Shown: in pieces, positions 12,153 to 20,290 of the stretch | Position numbering within the stretch: the stretch's first letter is position 1 | Layout: each line of letters begins with the position of its first letter | Source: Fulvia fulva | Lineage: Eukaryota > Ascomycota > Dothideomycetes > Mycosphaerellales > Mycosphaerellaceae | Length of the DNA stretch: 64,000 nucleotides | Assembly (NCBI RefSeq): GCF_020509005.1 | Contig: NC_063018.1 | Location: forward strand, 2,480,001 to 2,544,000 | Direction: 5' to 3' | Position numbers and translations under genes: made by a program | The notes under the pieces: generated by a model | What the model saw: only the letters and a program-made list of their open reading frames with translations | The model's database searches: none | Told to the model about the DNA's origin: nothing

Positions 12153-13297
12153 TCAGCGGGAGCAGCAGGAGCAGGCTCGATAGCGCCGACAGCGCCGCGA
12201 ACCGGGTTGCGGGCGTTACGAGCAGCGAGCTGCGGACAGTTGGCTGCGATGTGGCCTGGACCGCCGCAGTAGGTGCAGAGTCCGGCCTGGCGACGGCGAA
12301 GCTTCTCTTCGGGAGTGAGCTTACCGTTGACGAGGCCCTGGACTCGAGGGACGGCGGCACCAGCGCTGAGATCCATAGCGTCACCTACAGAGACGGGAGG
12401 GAGAGCCGTAGGAGCGGCGGCGCCTAGTGGAGCAGCGAAGTGGCTTCCGGGACCACGAGGCTGACGACCTTGAGAACGGGAAGCGAGGAGAGAGGCGGTG
12501 TGTTTCATGTTGGAGTCGAGGCGCTGGCAGGTCTCGACGAGCTCACGGAAGCTCATAGCACCGACGTCCTTGTCCTCGAGGGCTCGAAGAAGCTCTGCTG
12601 ACAAACCACGGCGGAGAGTGCTCTTCTTGGTCTCTTCGTTGTAGCCGGTGAACCCGATGTCGCGGTTGAAGGCCGCGAGGTACTCGGCGAAGCTCTTGTT
12701 CTTCTGGAGGAGGTTGTGGATGGCGTTCTGGGCGGTGGCTCTACGGTCTGGATCACCAAAGGCAGCACGGAGGTCCTGCATCAAGGTGAGGACGTCCGGG
12801 CAGCCGATAGTCTGCGTGGCGTTGTCGATGTAGTGTTGTACCTGAGCCGCGGCGTCTCCCCGAAGGAGGGAGAAGACGTACGTGACTTTGTCCTTCTCTT
12901 GCGGAAAGTGGTCGGCATTAGCCAACAGCTTGATGGTGAGCTGTGTCTCAAATGCCTCAAACTTGCTCTTGTTGCCGTCGAACTCGTCTGGGTCGTTGAC
13001 CTTCTTGGAGAAGTGCTGGCGGCGGTTGTCGTCGGCGTGCGGGGCGAGGTTCTGGAAGGTGTTCACAATACCTTGAAGGTATGTTGCTTGGTTGTTTGCT
13101 TGCTCGACCTGCTGGGCGGTCTCGCGGAAAGAGGAGACGGTGCGGTTGATGAGAGCGTAGGCGGTGTCGGGGTTGGCGTTTGCCCAGGCACCGAAGGCAG
13201 CGGCGTTCGAGAAGGGGATGTCAGTCCACTCACTGAAGTGGAATGGAGTGTCTTGGTTGTCGAGGTTGACACCTCTATCGGTGGCGTGGTCACCCAT
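12137..13297 (-). CDS. Chromovirus Gag polyprotein
   Basis: 386 aa from the ATG at 13297 (MGDHATDRGVNL), the first good start after the LTR; the frame is open 38 codons further upstream into the LTR but those codons overlap the LTR boundary. The middle part is a retrotransposon gag capsid domain with the FxxLRGDAAAQVQ-like block. Near the C-terminus is one CCHC zinc knuckle, C-TY-C-GGPG-H-IAAN-C, for RNA binding. It builds the virus-like particle. The frame ends at TAG 12137-12139 and pol lies in the -1 frame, so Gag is the main product and Gag-Pol the minor one. The frame is intact. Confidence 0.93.
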   Translation of the reverse strand: MGDHATDRGVNLDNQDTPFHFSEWTDIPFSNAAAFGAWANANPDTAYALINRTVSSFRETAQQVEQANNQATYLQGIVNTFQNLAPHADDNRRQHFSKKVNDPDEFDGNKSKFEAFETQLTIKLLANADHFPQEKDKVTYVFSLLRGDAAAQVQHYIDNATQTIGCPDVLTLMQDLRAAFGDPDRRATAQNAIHNLLQKNKSFAEYLAAFNRDIGFTGYNEETKKSTLRRGLSAELLRALEDKDVGAMSFRELVETCQRLDSNMKHTASLLASRSQGRQPRGPGSHFAAPLGAAAPTALPPVSVGDAMDLSAGAAVPRVQGLVNGKLTPEEKLRRRQAGLCTYCGGPGHIAANCPQLAARNARNPVRGAVGAIEPAPAAPAEQEKA

Positions 13298-13328
13298 GAG
13301 GATGACTCGAGTGGTTGACGGTTTGTTG

Positions 13329-13339
13329 GTCTTTTGTGA
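13329..13339 (-). other. Primer-binding site, self-priming type
   Basis: Directly after the 5' LTR the minus strand reads TC then ACAAAAGAC. No tRNA-like TGG start is present. The nine bases ACAAAAGAC are the exact reverse complement of GTCTTTTGT inside the LTR (13439-13447, and 7668-7676 in the other copy), close to where the RNA should start. Tf1/sushi-group chromoviruses are known to prime with the 5' end of their own RNA. The 2-nt gap to the LTR is the usual spacing. Confidence 0.6.
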
Positions 13340-13859
13340 TGTCAGGGCGAGAGCCTGGCCTGTGAGATGCAAGGGTGAAAGCGAGAATGCAGGTGCGAAG
13401 TGCAGATGCAAAAGGGTATGGTATGATTGCTACACAAAACAAAAGACGAAGAAAGCAAGAGAGGCCTGGGGAAGGCCAGATATTTATACGCGACCCTCGC
13501 GAGTGCGTGTCCCCGCATCAACAGGGCTAACCCGTGCGAAGCCGCGCTCAGCAGCTTTGCTCAAAACCTTATTCCAACCTGCCCTACGTTCCGAGTCTTC
13601 CACGTGCTTCTTCCAGGGTCCAGCGCAGTCGCGGGTGCTCGCGGGAGTGCCGTGAGTCACACAGTCACGAGCCGAAGTGAATCTGTCAAGGTTTGGTAGA
13701 GGGGTGAATTTGGAGGGCTGGGTCCCGTAGCGAATGTTGCGGGGCATGTGATTCTTGGCGCTCACACACCAAGCTGGACTGTCACTTCTTGACGACTTCT
13801 GAGCACTCTGAGGCTCTTCTGTCCCCACCTTCTGTACACTCTGTGGGGAGACCATGACA
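13340..13859 (-). repeat. LTR (5' LTR in element sense)
   Basis: 520 bp, same TGTCA...TGACA ends as the other copy. This is the copy that should drive transcription of the element toward lower coordinates. The Pol C-terminal frame is open here too (13484-13855, minus, 123 codons starting at an ATG), but without the rest of pol it is only an LTR echo. Confidence 0.97.
13481..13488 (-). promoter_or_regulatory. TATA box of the chromovirus LTR promoter
   Basis: On the minus strand the LTR reads TATAAATA here (the copy in the other LTR is at 7710-7717). About 40 nt downstream in the sense direction lies GTCTTTTGT, which is complementary to the primer-binding site, so the RNA start is inferred to lie just before it. 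Confidence 0.6.
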
Positions 13860-13864
13860 TACCT
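13860..13864. repeat. Target-site duplication TACCT (right)
   Basis: Copy of the five bases at 7564-7568. After this point LINE B continues in its own plus-strand RT domain. Confidence 0.95.
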
Positions 13865-15619
13865 CGCGGAGCTATTTATAATATACCTCCGGTAGTCCTA
13901 CGTACCGATCCTTTCTAGTACTCGAGTATAGTCGTCCTCCGTAAGGAGGGTAAGGCTAGATACAACGTCGGGAAGGCCTACCGTCTAATAGCTCTACTAA
14001 GTACGATCGGGAAGGCGCTAGAGCGTATCGCGGCCGACCGTATCTCTAAGCTAGCTAAGGAGTACTAGCTCCTCCCGGCCGAGTAGATAGGAGCCCGGAT
14101 AGGGCGGTCTACTATAACGGCCCTAGAACTCGTTACGAAGTAGGTCTATATAATATAGGTAATACGCCGATAATAGGTCGCTACCCTACTATTACTTAAT
14201 ATCTTAGAGGCGTTCGATAAGGTCTTCTATACTAGACTACTTTATAACCTCCGGGCGAAAGGTATACCTAGTTAGCTCGTCGCGTTCGTCTTGTCCTTTC
14301 TTACTAACCGATCTACGAGGCTTATCCTTAGAGAGTAGCGTAAACCCTATATACGGCCTACGGAAACGGGAATCCCGTAAGGCTCTTCGCTCTTCCCGAT
14401 CCTCTTCCTCTTCCTCGCCTCTATACTCCTACCGCTACTTAGGGGTAGCGCCGGCGGTACTAACTCCTATATAGGCTTTATTAACGATACGAATATCCTA
14501 ATATATAGCGACTTAACCGAAACTAACTATCGCTAACTCGAAGCGGCGCTCGAGGTATATAACGACTAGGCGGAGCGGTACGGGGCGGTCTTTATATCCG
14601 AAAAGTACTAGATAATCTACCTTACGAGGACCCCGAAGAAGTATAACCTCTAGGCTACTATCGAGGCCGGAACCGGCGGAAGCTAGATTACTCCGTAGCT
14701 ATCTATCCGGGTCCTAGGATTCTAAGTAGATATATAGCTCCGGTAGTACGCCTACCTAAAGTAACTCCGGTAGTATAGGGACTAGAATAAGGCCTTAGTT
14801 ATACGTCTCGCGGTCTCTACGTAGGGCGTAGCCTTTATAAAGGTACGCTAGCTATATAGCTCTATCGTCCGGCTAGTAATTACCTTTAGGGCGCTAGTCT
14901 AGTATCTATCCTACGCGACTAGCTAGCTAAAATAGATCTAAAACGTATAGACCGAATACCTCCGTAAAGTAATAGGGGTATATCGTACTATACCGATATA
15001 GATCCTAGAGGCAGGTACGTAGATCGCGCTACTAGATCTCTACCTCCGATAGCTCGCTATAAGCTATACGCTATAGACGACGAATAGTAAGGTAGAGAGT
15101 AATATCCGCGCGGCGTACTAGGCGATTACGATACGCCTTCGACCGGTAGCGCGTAGAGAGAGGGCACGACTATAGCTATAGCTATAGCGGCGGCCTAAAG
15201 CGTAATAGACCCCTAGAATAAAGTTCTAGGCATAGGCCCTAGGTAGTAGTATACCCGTAATAGGAGCGGGATAGGGACGTAAGAATCGGAAAGCTACGGT
15301 AGACGCGGTCCGCGGATATATATAGAGGATCTAGAACGAGCGCTAGGAACAAGGCGAAAGGTATCTAAACGGGTAACTACTACGGCGACGAACGTATCGA
15401 AGGGAGGACGAGGTAGTAGCGAAGATAGGACCTATTAGCCGAAATCGAGTAATACTCTTTCGAGCCCTTACCCGCCCGTAGGCTATAGTCGCGATACTAC
15501 TCCGCTTAGAATAAATCGGCTTTAAGGACTACCTATACCGCCGTAAGGTACTAGGTATCGATAGTAATCTATATAAGTACGGACGCGTGTAAACGCTTAA
15601 ATATAGATAGATATATTAT

Positions 15620-16320
15620 TTATTAAGCTATTATAGTACCTCCTAGCCTATATAGCTATTCTACGTACTTCTGTCTAACGAAGGGGAAACCGCTCGCGGT
15701 GAAAACCCCTCTCCTCTCCTATACTACTATTGTCCGTTATTTACCTTCCCGCTTTCCTTATAGAGGGTATACTAGTATTATAGGCCTATCCTAATAACTA
15801 CCTTATCTACATCCCCTTAGTCTCCCTCCTCTTCTCTATCTACTCCTCCGTCTCGTTAGCTAGTTTAAACTAGGTGAGGTATCCTTGTCTTAGGACCTAA
15901 TATACTATCCTCTATACGTCGCTCTTATTCGTAACGATCGACTAGTAGTCGCGTCTAGCTACTCTCGCTCTCTATATACTCCGCCCTTCTACCTACTATA
16001 GGTACCGTACGACTATATATTCCGGGTTCTACGACGGGTAGCTACACTTATACGCTAGGTTGTCTATATCTAGGACGTTCCTCCTATATAAGTAAGCCCT
16101 AAGCCCGATATATTTAGACGAGATTTAGATTATTACGCTTACTTCTACCCTTATAAGGTCGCGGTATAGGAGGTAGTTATGTCTCTAGAAGGTTCGTAGG
16201 GCTAGGGGGCCTGTTCTTACTAGCGGGTTACGCTAAAATATATCGTACTATTCTACCCGCGCCTCGTAGAAGCTCGGTAGGTAATACGCCTTAAAACCGG
16301 GGTAACAAACTTCTAGTATA
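15620..16320 (-). mobile_element. LINE C, 5'-truncated RIP-killed LINE tail
   Basis: On the minus strand about 200 codons match the C-terminus of a fungal LINE ORF2: an IGLRAYLYRRNVLDIDN block (near 16080-16130), then the KCSYPS..NPEYIVV zinc-finger-like segment, then a helical tail with several TAG stops. It is a different subfamily from LINE B, which has DYLYRRKVLGIDS in the same place. Nothing of the RT or endonuclease remains, as is typical of 5' truncation. It sits tail to tail against LINE B at about 15600. Confidence 0.65.
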
Positions 16321-16900
16321 TAATAAATATAGCGAACGGGATACGAGCGGCGGCGAGGATAGTAATACGGACTAGCCTACTCTAATAGTTCTAAATAGCG
16401 AGAAAGATAGTAGTAAGGGCGGGAGAGGTAGGCTAGGAAGAAGAACTCTAGGAAGCCTATAAGGGCGTCCGGCCTACTAATTTAGTAGGGCGCCGACAAT
16501 AGTACTTACGACCCCGCGAGAGAGTAGACTATAGCCCGCGGCGACCCCGACCGCGATAGTAGCTATAAAGGGAGGGCTAAACTAGAGCGACTAAAGAGTT
16601 AGCGGTTTAGCGACTTAAGCTCCGCCTAATAGGCGACCGGCTAACGGTAGGCGAGTCGGTTAGCTACTAATACTTTCTCTTAGTACTAGGTAGATTAGTA
16701 CTCCGGGGCGGCTAACCGCTTAAGAGCTCACCGCTTCTAGTATAATAGATCGACTAATAAGTAATAGAGAGAACTTACTAACCCCCGAAGAGGGTTTTAC
16801 TCCGTACGACGATTTTCCCCTCTCCCTTCCTTAATAGCCCCTAGCCTTATAGACTATTTAGGAGCTAGATAGGCATTATAAATTTATTATTATTCTTATT
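16320..16900. other. Unclassified RIP-mutated stretch
   Basis: RIP-type sequence without a domain that could be recognised in any frame. Between about 16420 and 16750 it is purine-rich with many short CGAC/GCGAC motifs. It may be part of LINE C's 5' flank or of another element's non-coding region. Confidence 0.4.
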
Positions 16901-18717
16901 ATATTATATAGGTCGAAGTCGTAAGATAAAGACTAAGTTTAAGTTATAAAGGGAAAAGCCCGCTAAGCCCGAGTATAAAAACTCTCTAAGAGTTATTTCT
17001 TTCGTTAGAGAGATAATAAATATATTACTACGGTAGCCGGCCGTATAACCCGGTTATCGTATCGTATCGAGTTTATGATTCCTATATCATCCCGGGTCTA
17101 AAGTAAAGTATTACGATCCGAGCGTATATATAGGTAATAGTCTATTATTAAAACTTAAGGCTATGTACGCTAAGAATTAGGTAACTTATTAGTTACCTAT
17201 AGCCTCTTTAAAAGTAATACTTATCTATTCTAGATAGATATATATAATATATAGTCTACTTTTAAAACACTCTATATAAGCCCGTATAATAACTTCCTAT
17301 ATAAATAATAAAATAGTTATAAGCCTAACTAGCGCTTACTAATGTTCGCTACGACAAGGAAGCCCTAAAGTAGATTTTATATCGTTGAAATACTATTATA
17401 ACTAGTATAGTAGTGCCCCTAGGCCTAGTAAACCCGCGTAGAACTTTTACTAGCCTCTCTATCCGTAGTTATAGCTACTACTAAAAACGGAGTAACTACT
17501 AGTAATCTACCTTAGGGTACCGTAGTTCTAAAGAGCTTTAATTAATAAGATAAGTTTAACCGTTAGCTAGAGCTCTACGTAGAGTCTTTAAATGTCTAGA
17601 AGTATATAGACTCTTACTAACTAAGTAACGAGCTAATAGAGCCTACTTACTTAACGTTTAAGGAAATCTAACAAGCGTATATAGTAGAATATGCTATAGT
17701 AAGAGACCTTATTAAGCTACGATAAATAGACGTAGACTAAAGGTAACGGATATATTATATCTTTACTACTACGCGATTAAAGCTTATTACCTACCTTATC
17801 CGAATAACGACCGAGTTAGGATAAAAGCTTATATATAGCCGGACTACTCTTTAAGCAAAATACTAGGCTCTTAAGGATTAGTACGGCCTAGATAATATAC
17901 TACGTAAGCGCTAACTTATACTTAAGTTATCTAGGTTTTAGAAGGCTAGCGTTCGTAGAATCGATAACTAGTACTTAGACTAGATAGTTTTATAGACTAA
18001 GATACTTAAGTATAACTACGCCGAGTACGACGACCTTAGTAGACACTTCCTACTTGCTATTTAGTAGAAGTAGGCTCTAGCCTACGGTGCTTCTCTATAT
18101 AACGAGTAGAAGCGTAACAAAATATTACTTTAAAAGCTTACTAAGCGTTACCTCGAGTAGATACGCGATACCGTACTAGTAATAACTAACGGTCGATAAG
18201 TCTTTATAACCTTCTCTAGAGAAACCTTAGTAGAGAATAAAACGGTATCTATAGGTACTAGTTAAAAGGATAAAGATAATAACCGTAGTAGTAGTCGCGG
18301 TAATAATAACCGTAGTAATAGCCGCGGTAATAAGAGCCGTAGTAGTAGCCGCGGTAATAAGAATAAAAATAATGATAATAATAATAATAATAGGCTAAGT
18401 AGCTACTAGAATATTACCGGCGAGCCTAAGGATACCTATTATAAGGGCCTATTCTTATATAATATAATTAACCCTAATAAGCACCTAGTAAAGGATTAGC
18501 GCTTAGAGTAGTAAAAGAAGTACTAGAAAAACTTTATTAACTACTACTTAAGCGACGACGGCGAGCGGCTACTTAGCGTATTAAATCGTAATTATCGTAA
18601 GGACTAGGAACGTGACAAGGCCATTACTAATACAAAGAAGGTATTACTAAGCGGCTTTATTAGCCTTACTATTCTATCGAGCTTAGTTAGTAAACTAGGC
18701 GTTAATCTTTAGGATTA
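16900..18717 (+). mobile_element. Ty1/copia-like gag remnant, RIP-killed
   Basis: Plus-strand frames from about 17340 to 18700, broken by many TAG stops, read as a copia-type Gag: a long helical part (near 17640-18180), then an Arg/Ser/Gly/Asn-rich repeat (18270-18400), then a degraded zinc-knuckle-like block (near 18430-18500). The upstream 16900-17100 includes a TATA-like TATAAAAACTC and could be an LTR, but no second LTR is visible. The pogo-like element interrupts it at TA 18716-18717. The family call rests on overall pattern and is uncertain. Confidence 0.45.
18275..18400 (+). repeat. Short tandem repeat (about 27-30 bp unit) and AAT microsatellite
   Basis: Four imperfect copies of a unit around CCGTAGTAGTAGCCGCGG then TAATAA, followed by an AAT/ATA run. 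It encodes the Ser-Arg-Gly-Asn repeat of the dead copia-like Gag. Confidence 0.7.
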
Positions 18718-18784
18718 ACGTACTTTACTACCGAGTAGGCTATACTACCGAGCGGGCCACTTTTGCTAAGAACTATACTACTTC
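18718..18784 (+). repeat. Left terminal inverted repeat of pogo-like element
   Basis: 67 bp starting ACGTACTTTACTACCGAG. It pairs with 19784-19850 with five mismatches, all transitions. Inside it the block ACTACCGAGCGGGCTA-like occurs twice in tandem. Confidence 0.93.
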
Positions 18785-19783
18785 TATAGATATAGCTATA
18801 TAACTACTATAATAGCGTATATTGTCTTTAAACGAGGCCAAACTGACCTTAGCTATCTAGGCCACGAAACGCGACGCGATAATTACGAATCGACTTGCTA
18901 TAAAGGTATACGACGCGTCTCGAACTATACTAGGGTATCGATTGAATAGACGACCTCCTCGGGGTGACTACGAGCCTAATTCGAAGAAGCTTATAGAGCT
19001 AGAAGAGAGGGTAATACTTAAGTATATACTCGAGCTAGATCCTAGAGGTTTTCCGCTATAAAAGGCTAGTGTACGAGTAATAGCCGATTTATTACTATAA
19101 GAGAAGGGTCCTAAGCCCGCTAGTCTTAATTAGATAGACAGGTTTATTAGGCGGTATCGTGAGCTAAAGGTTTATATAACACGTAGATACAATCGTTAGC
19201 GAGCCCTAATAGAAGATCTAGACGTTATCGAGAAGTAGTTTTTACTTATACGTAATACAAAGGAGAAGTATAGTATCCTTAACTAGGGCACCTATAGCTT
19301 CGACGAGATAGGGTTTATAATAGGTGTTATTACGTCTTAGAGCGTCGTTACGGGTTTAGAAAGGCGTAGTAGAAAGAGGAAGGTCGTTTAATAGGGTAAT
19401 AGAGAGGGAGTAGAGAGATAGCGTATTAGATAGCTCTTATATAAAGCGAGATTAGTAAGCTACATAAGTCTAACGAGGCCCTTATATAGCGGAAAGTACG
19501 AAAGCGCAAGTATATCTAGTCTAGAGGGTCTCTAACCTTCGATAAGGCGTCGTAATTAATACCTCTAGAGGATACTAGGAGGTAGGAAGTGAGTAGAGAG
19601 TCGCTAGATAGTGTTCGGCTAGAACTAAGACTACGATACTATAAGCAATATAGCGAGTTAGGGTATTACGTACGTACGTATTAAGTAGACTTACTAGATA
19701 GCGAAGAATCTAAAGAGGAATTGTCCTCCTAGTAACAATTCTATAGGATGTCGCCGTGTTAAGATACCGTCGTAATTAAAGTA

Positions 19784-19850
19784 GAAGTAGTACAGTTCTT
19801 AGTAAAAGTAGCCCGCTCGGTAGTATAGCCCGCTCGGTAGTAAAGTACGT
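19784..19850 (-). repeat. Right terminal inverted repeat of pogo-like element
   Basis: Inverted copy of 18718-18784, ending next to TA 19851-19852. It keeps both internal tandem blocks as ACTACCGAGCGGGCT. Confidence 0.93.
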
Positions 19851-19852
19851 TA

Positions 19853-20290
19853 TAGTAACTATACTATAAGTATCTTTAAGACAGCTAATATTCTAGTACT
19901 TATACCGTAGCTAGCTAACTTACCGGATCTTAACTCTATTAAGAATTAGAACTTCAAGGTTAAGGTGTTTATCTATAACCTCTACCTTACTAGTAAAGAT
20001 ATAGTTATTTAGAGAGTACCGGAAGTATAAGAAGCTCTTATTATATCTTGATATATTAATATGTTAATTCAAAGTATACTATAGTAAGTTTAAGTAGTAA
20101 TTGTTATAGTAGGTAGGCCTATAATTTATTAAGAAAGAGCCGGAAGTAAGGTAAATAGATAGTCGCTATAGCCTATATAGTAGTAATAGTAATAATACCT
20201 TAATTTAGCTTTATATTGTCTATACTATAAATATTATTAGAAGAGGTAATATCGAAGCCTACTATTCGATAATTAGGTCGGTTATACTAT
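19853..20290. other. RIP-mutated tail of the transposon block
   Basis: AT-rich sequence with RIP-type dinucleotides and no recognisable protein. It is probably the continuation of the element split by the pogo insertion. Normal base use starts at about 20290-20310. Confidence 0.5.

Larger units (their letters stand above)
7569..13859 (-). mobile_element. Intact Ty3/gypsy chromovirus (LTR retrotransposon)
   Basis: A 6291-bp element in minus orientation: LTR 13340-13859, self-primer site 13329-13337, gag 12137-13297, -1 frameshift signal near 12137-12149, pol 7713-12152, polypurine tract 8089-8100, LTR 7569-8088. Pol order is protease, RT, RNase H, integrase, chromodomain, which defines a chromovirus. 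The two LTRs show no difference by eye and give identical translations over long stretches of several frames. Both ORFs are open and base use is normal (CA and TG present), in complete contrast to the RIP-mutated LINE around it. It is therefore young and may still be mobile. The TACCT duplication flanks it. Confidence 0.95.
4640..15600 (+). mobile_element. LINE B, RIP-killed non-LTR retrotransposon split by chromovirus
   Basis: A plus-strand LINE of about 4.7 kb net, interrupted at 7569-13859. ORF1 (about 4650-6050) ends in CCHC knuckles in which most Cys codons read as Tyr (about 5590-5760). ORF2 begins near 6060. Its endonuclease GDFN-type motif near 6529-6556 reads GYLNLYYP. The RT begins near 7380 and resumes after the insertion with an AYRLIALLSTIGKALER block near 13977-14030. 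The catalytic box at 14477-14491 reads FINDT instead of FVDDT. Near 15480-15590 the C-terminal block ends in DYLYRRKVLGIDSN, after which similarity stops abruptly. Every domain carries TAG stops. Unlike LINE A, both strands were mutated (both CA and TG lost). The start is approximate. Confidence 0.8.
18718..19850 (+). mobile_element. Internally deleted pogo/Fot1-like DNA transposon, RIP-mutated
   Basis: 1133 bp, flanked by TA on both sides (18716-18717, 19851-19852) and by 67-bp terminal inverted repeats. The plus strand holds broken transposase: HTH/CENP-B-like N-terminus (about 18850-19320, with LELDPRGFPL and NFDE-like YSFDEIGFIIGV blocks), then at about 19420 it jumps to the C-terminal SKLHKSNEAL..RKVRKRKYI..RGSLTF segment and a degraded CxxC..GHxxRTC tail (about 19640-19690). 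The catalytic DDE core between them is missing. Full Fot1-like elements are about 1.8-2 kb, so this is a non-autonomous deletion derivative. It sits inside the copia-like remnant. Confidence 0.85.
1..20290. other. RIP-mutated transposon block
   Basis: All of this stretch except the chromovirus at 7569-13859 shows the dinucleotide signature of RIP: CA and TG are nearly absent, TA is very common and TAG stops crowd every former coding frame, while CG remains common. By eye, 13921-14160 holds one CA and no TG. The signature stops sharply near 20290, where normal fungal base use begins. RIP is known to mutate duplicated DNA in ascomycetes before meiosis, and such blocks are usually AT-rich heterochromatin. 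No host gene was found inside it. Stretches of note without recognisable coding are 3704-4640 (AT-rich; probably the 5' untranslated parts of the two flanking LINEs) and 19853-20290. Confidence 0.9.

Noticed and set aside
8841..13318. Many open frames on the plus strand and other frames within the chromovirus, such as 12716-13318
   Set aside because: They are shadows of gag and pol; compositions are odd and no domain is seen.
13484..13855. 123-codon minus-strand frame in the 5' LTR with its own ATG
   Set aside because: It is the LTR copy of the Pol C-terminal tail, not a separate gene.
15160..15200. Short TATAGC repeats and other simple repeats in the RIP block as CRISPR-like or regulatory arrays
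   Set aside because: They follow from RIP-driven TA enrichment and do not have regular spacers.
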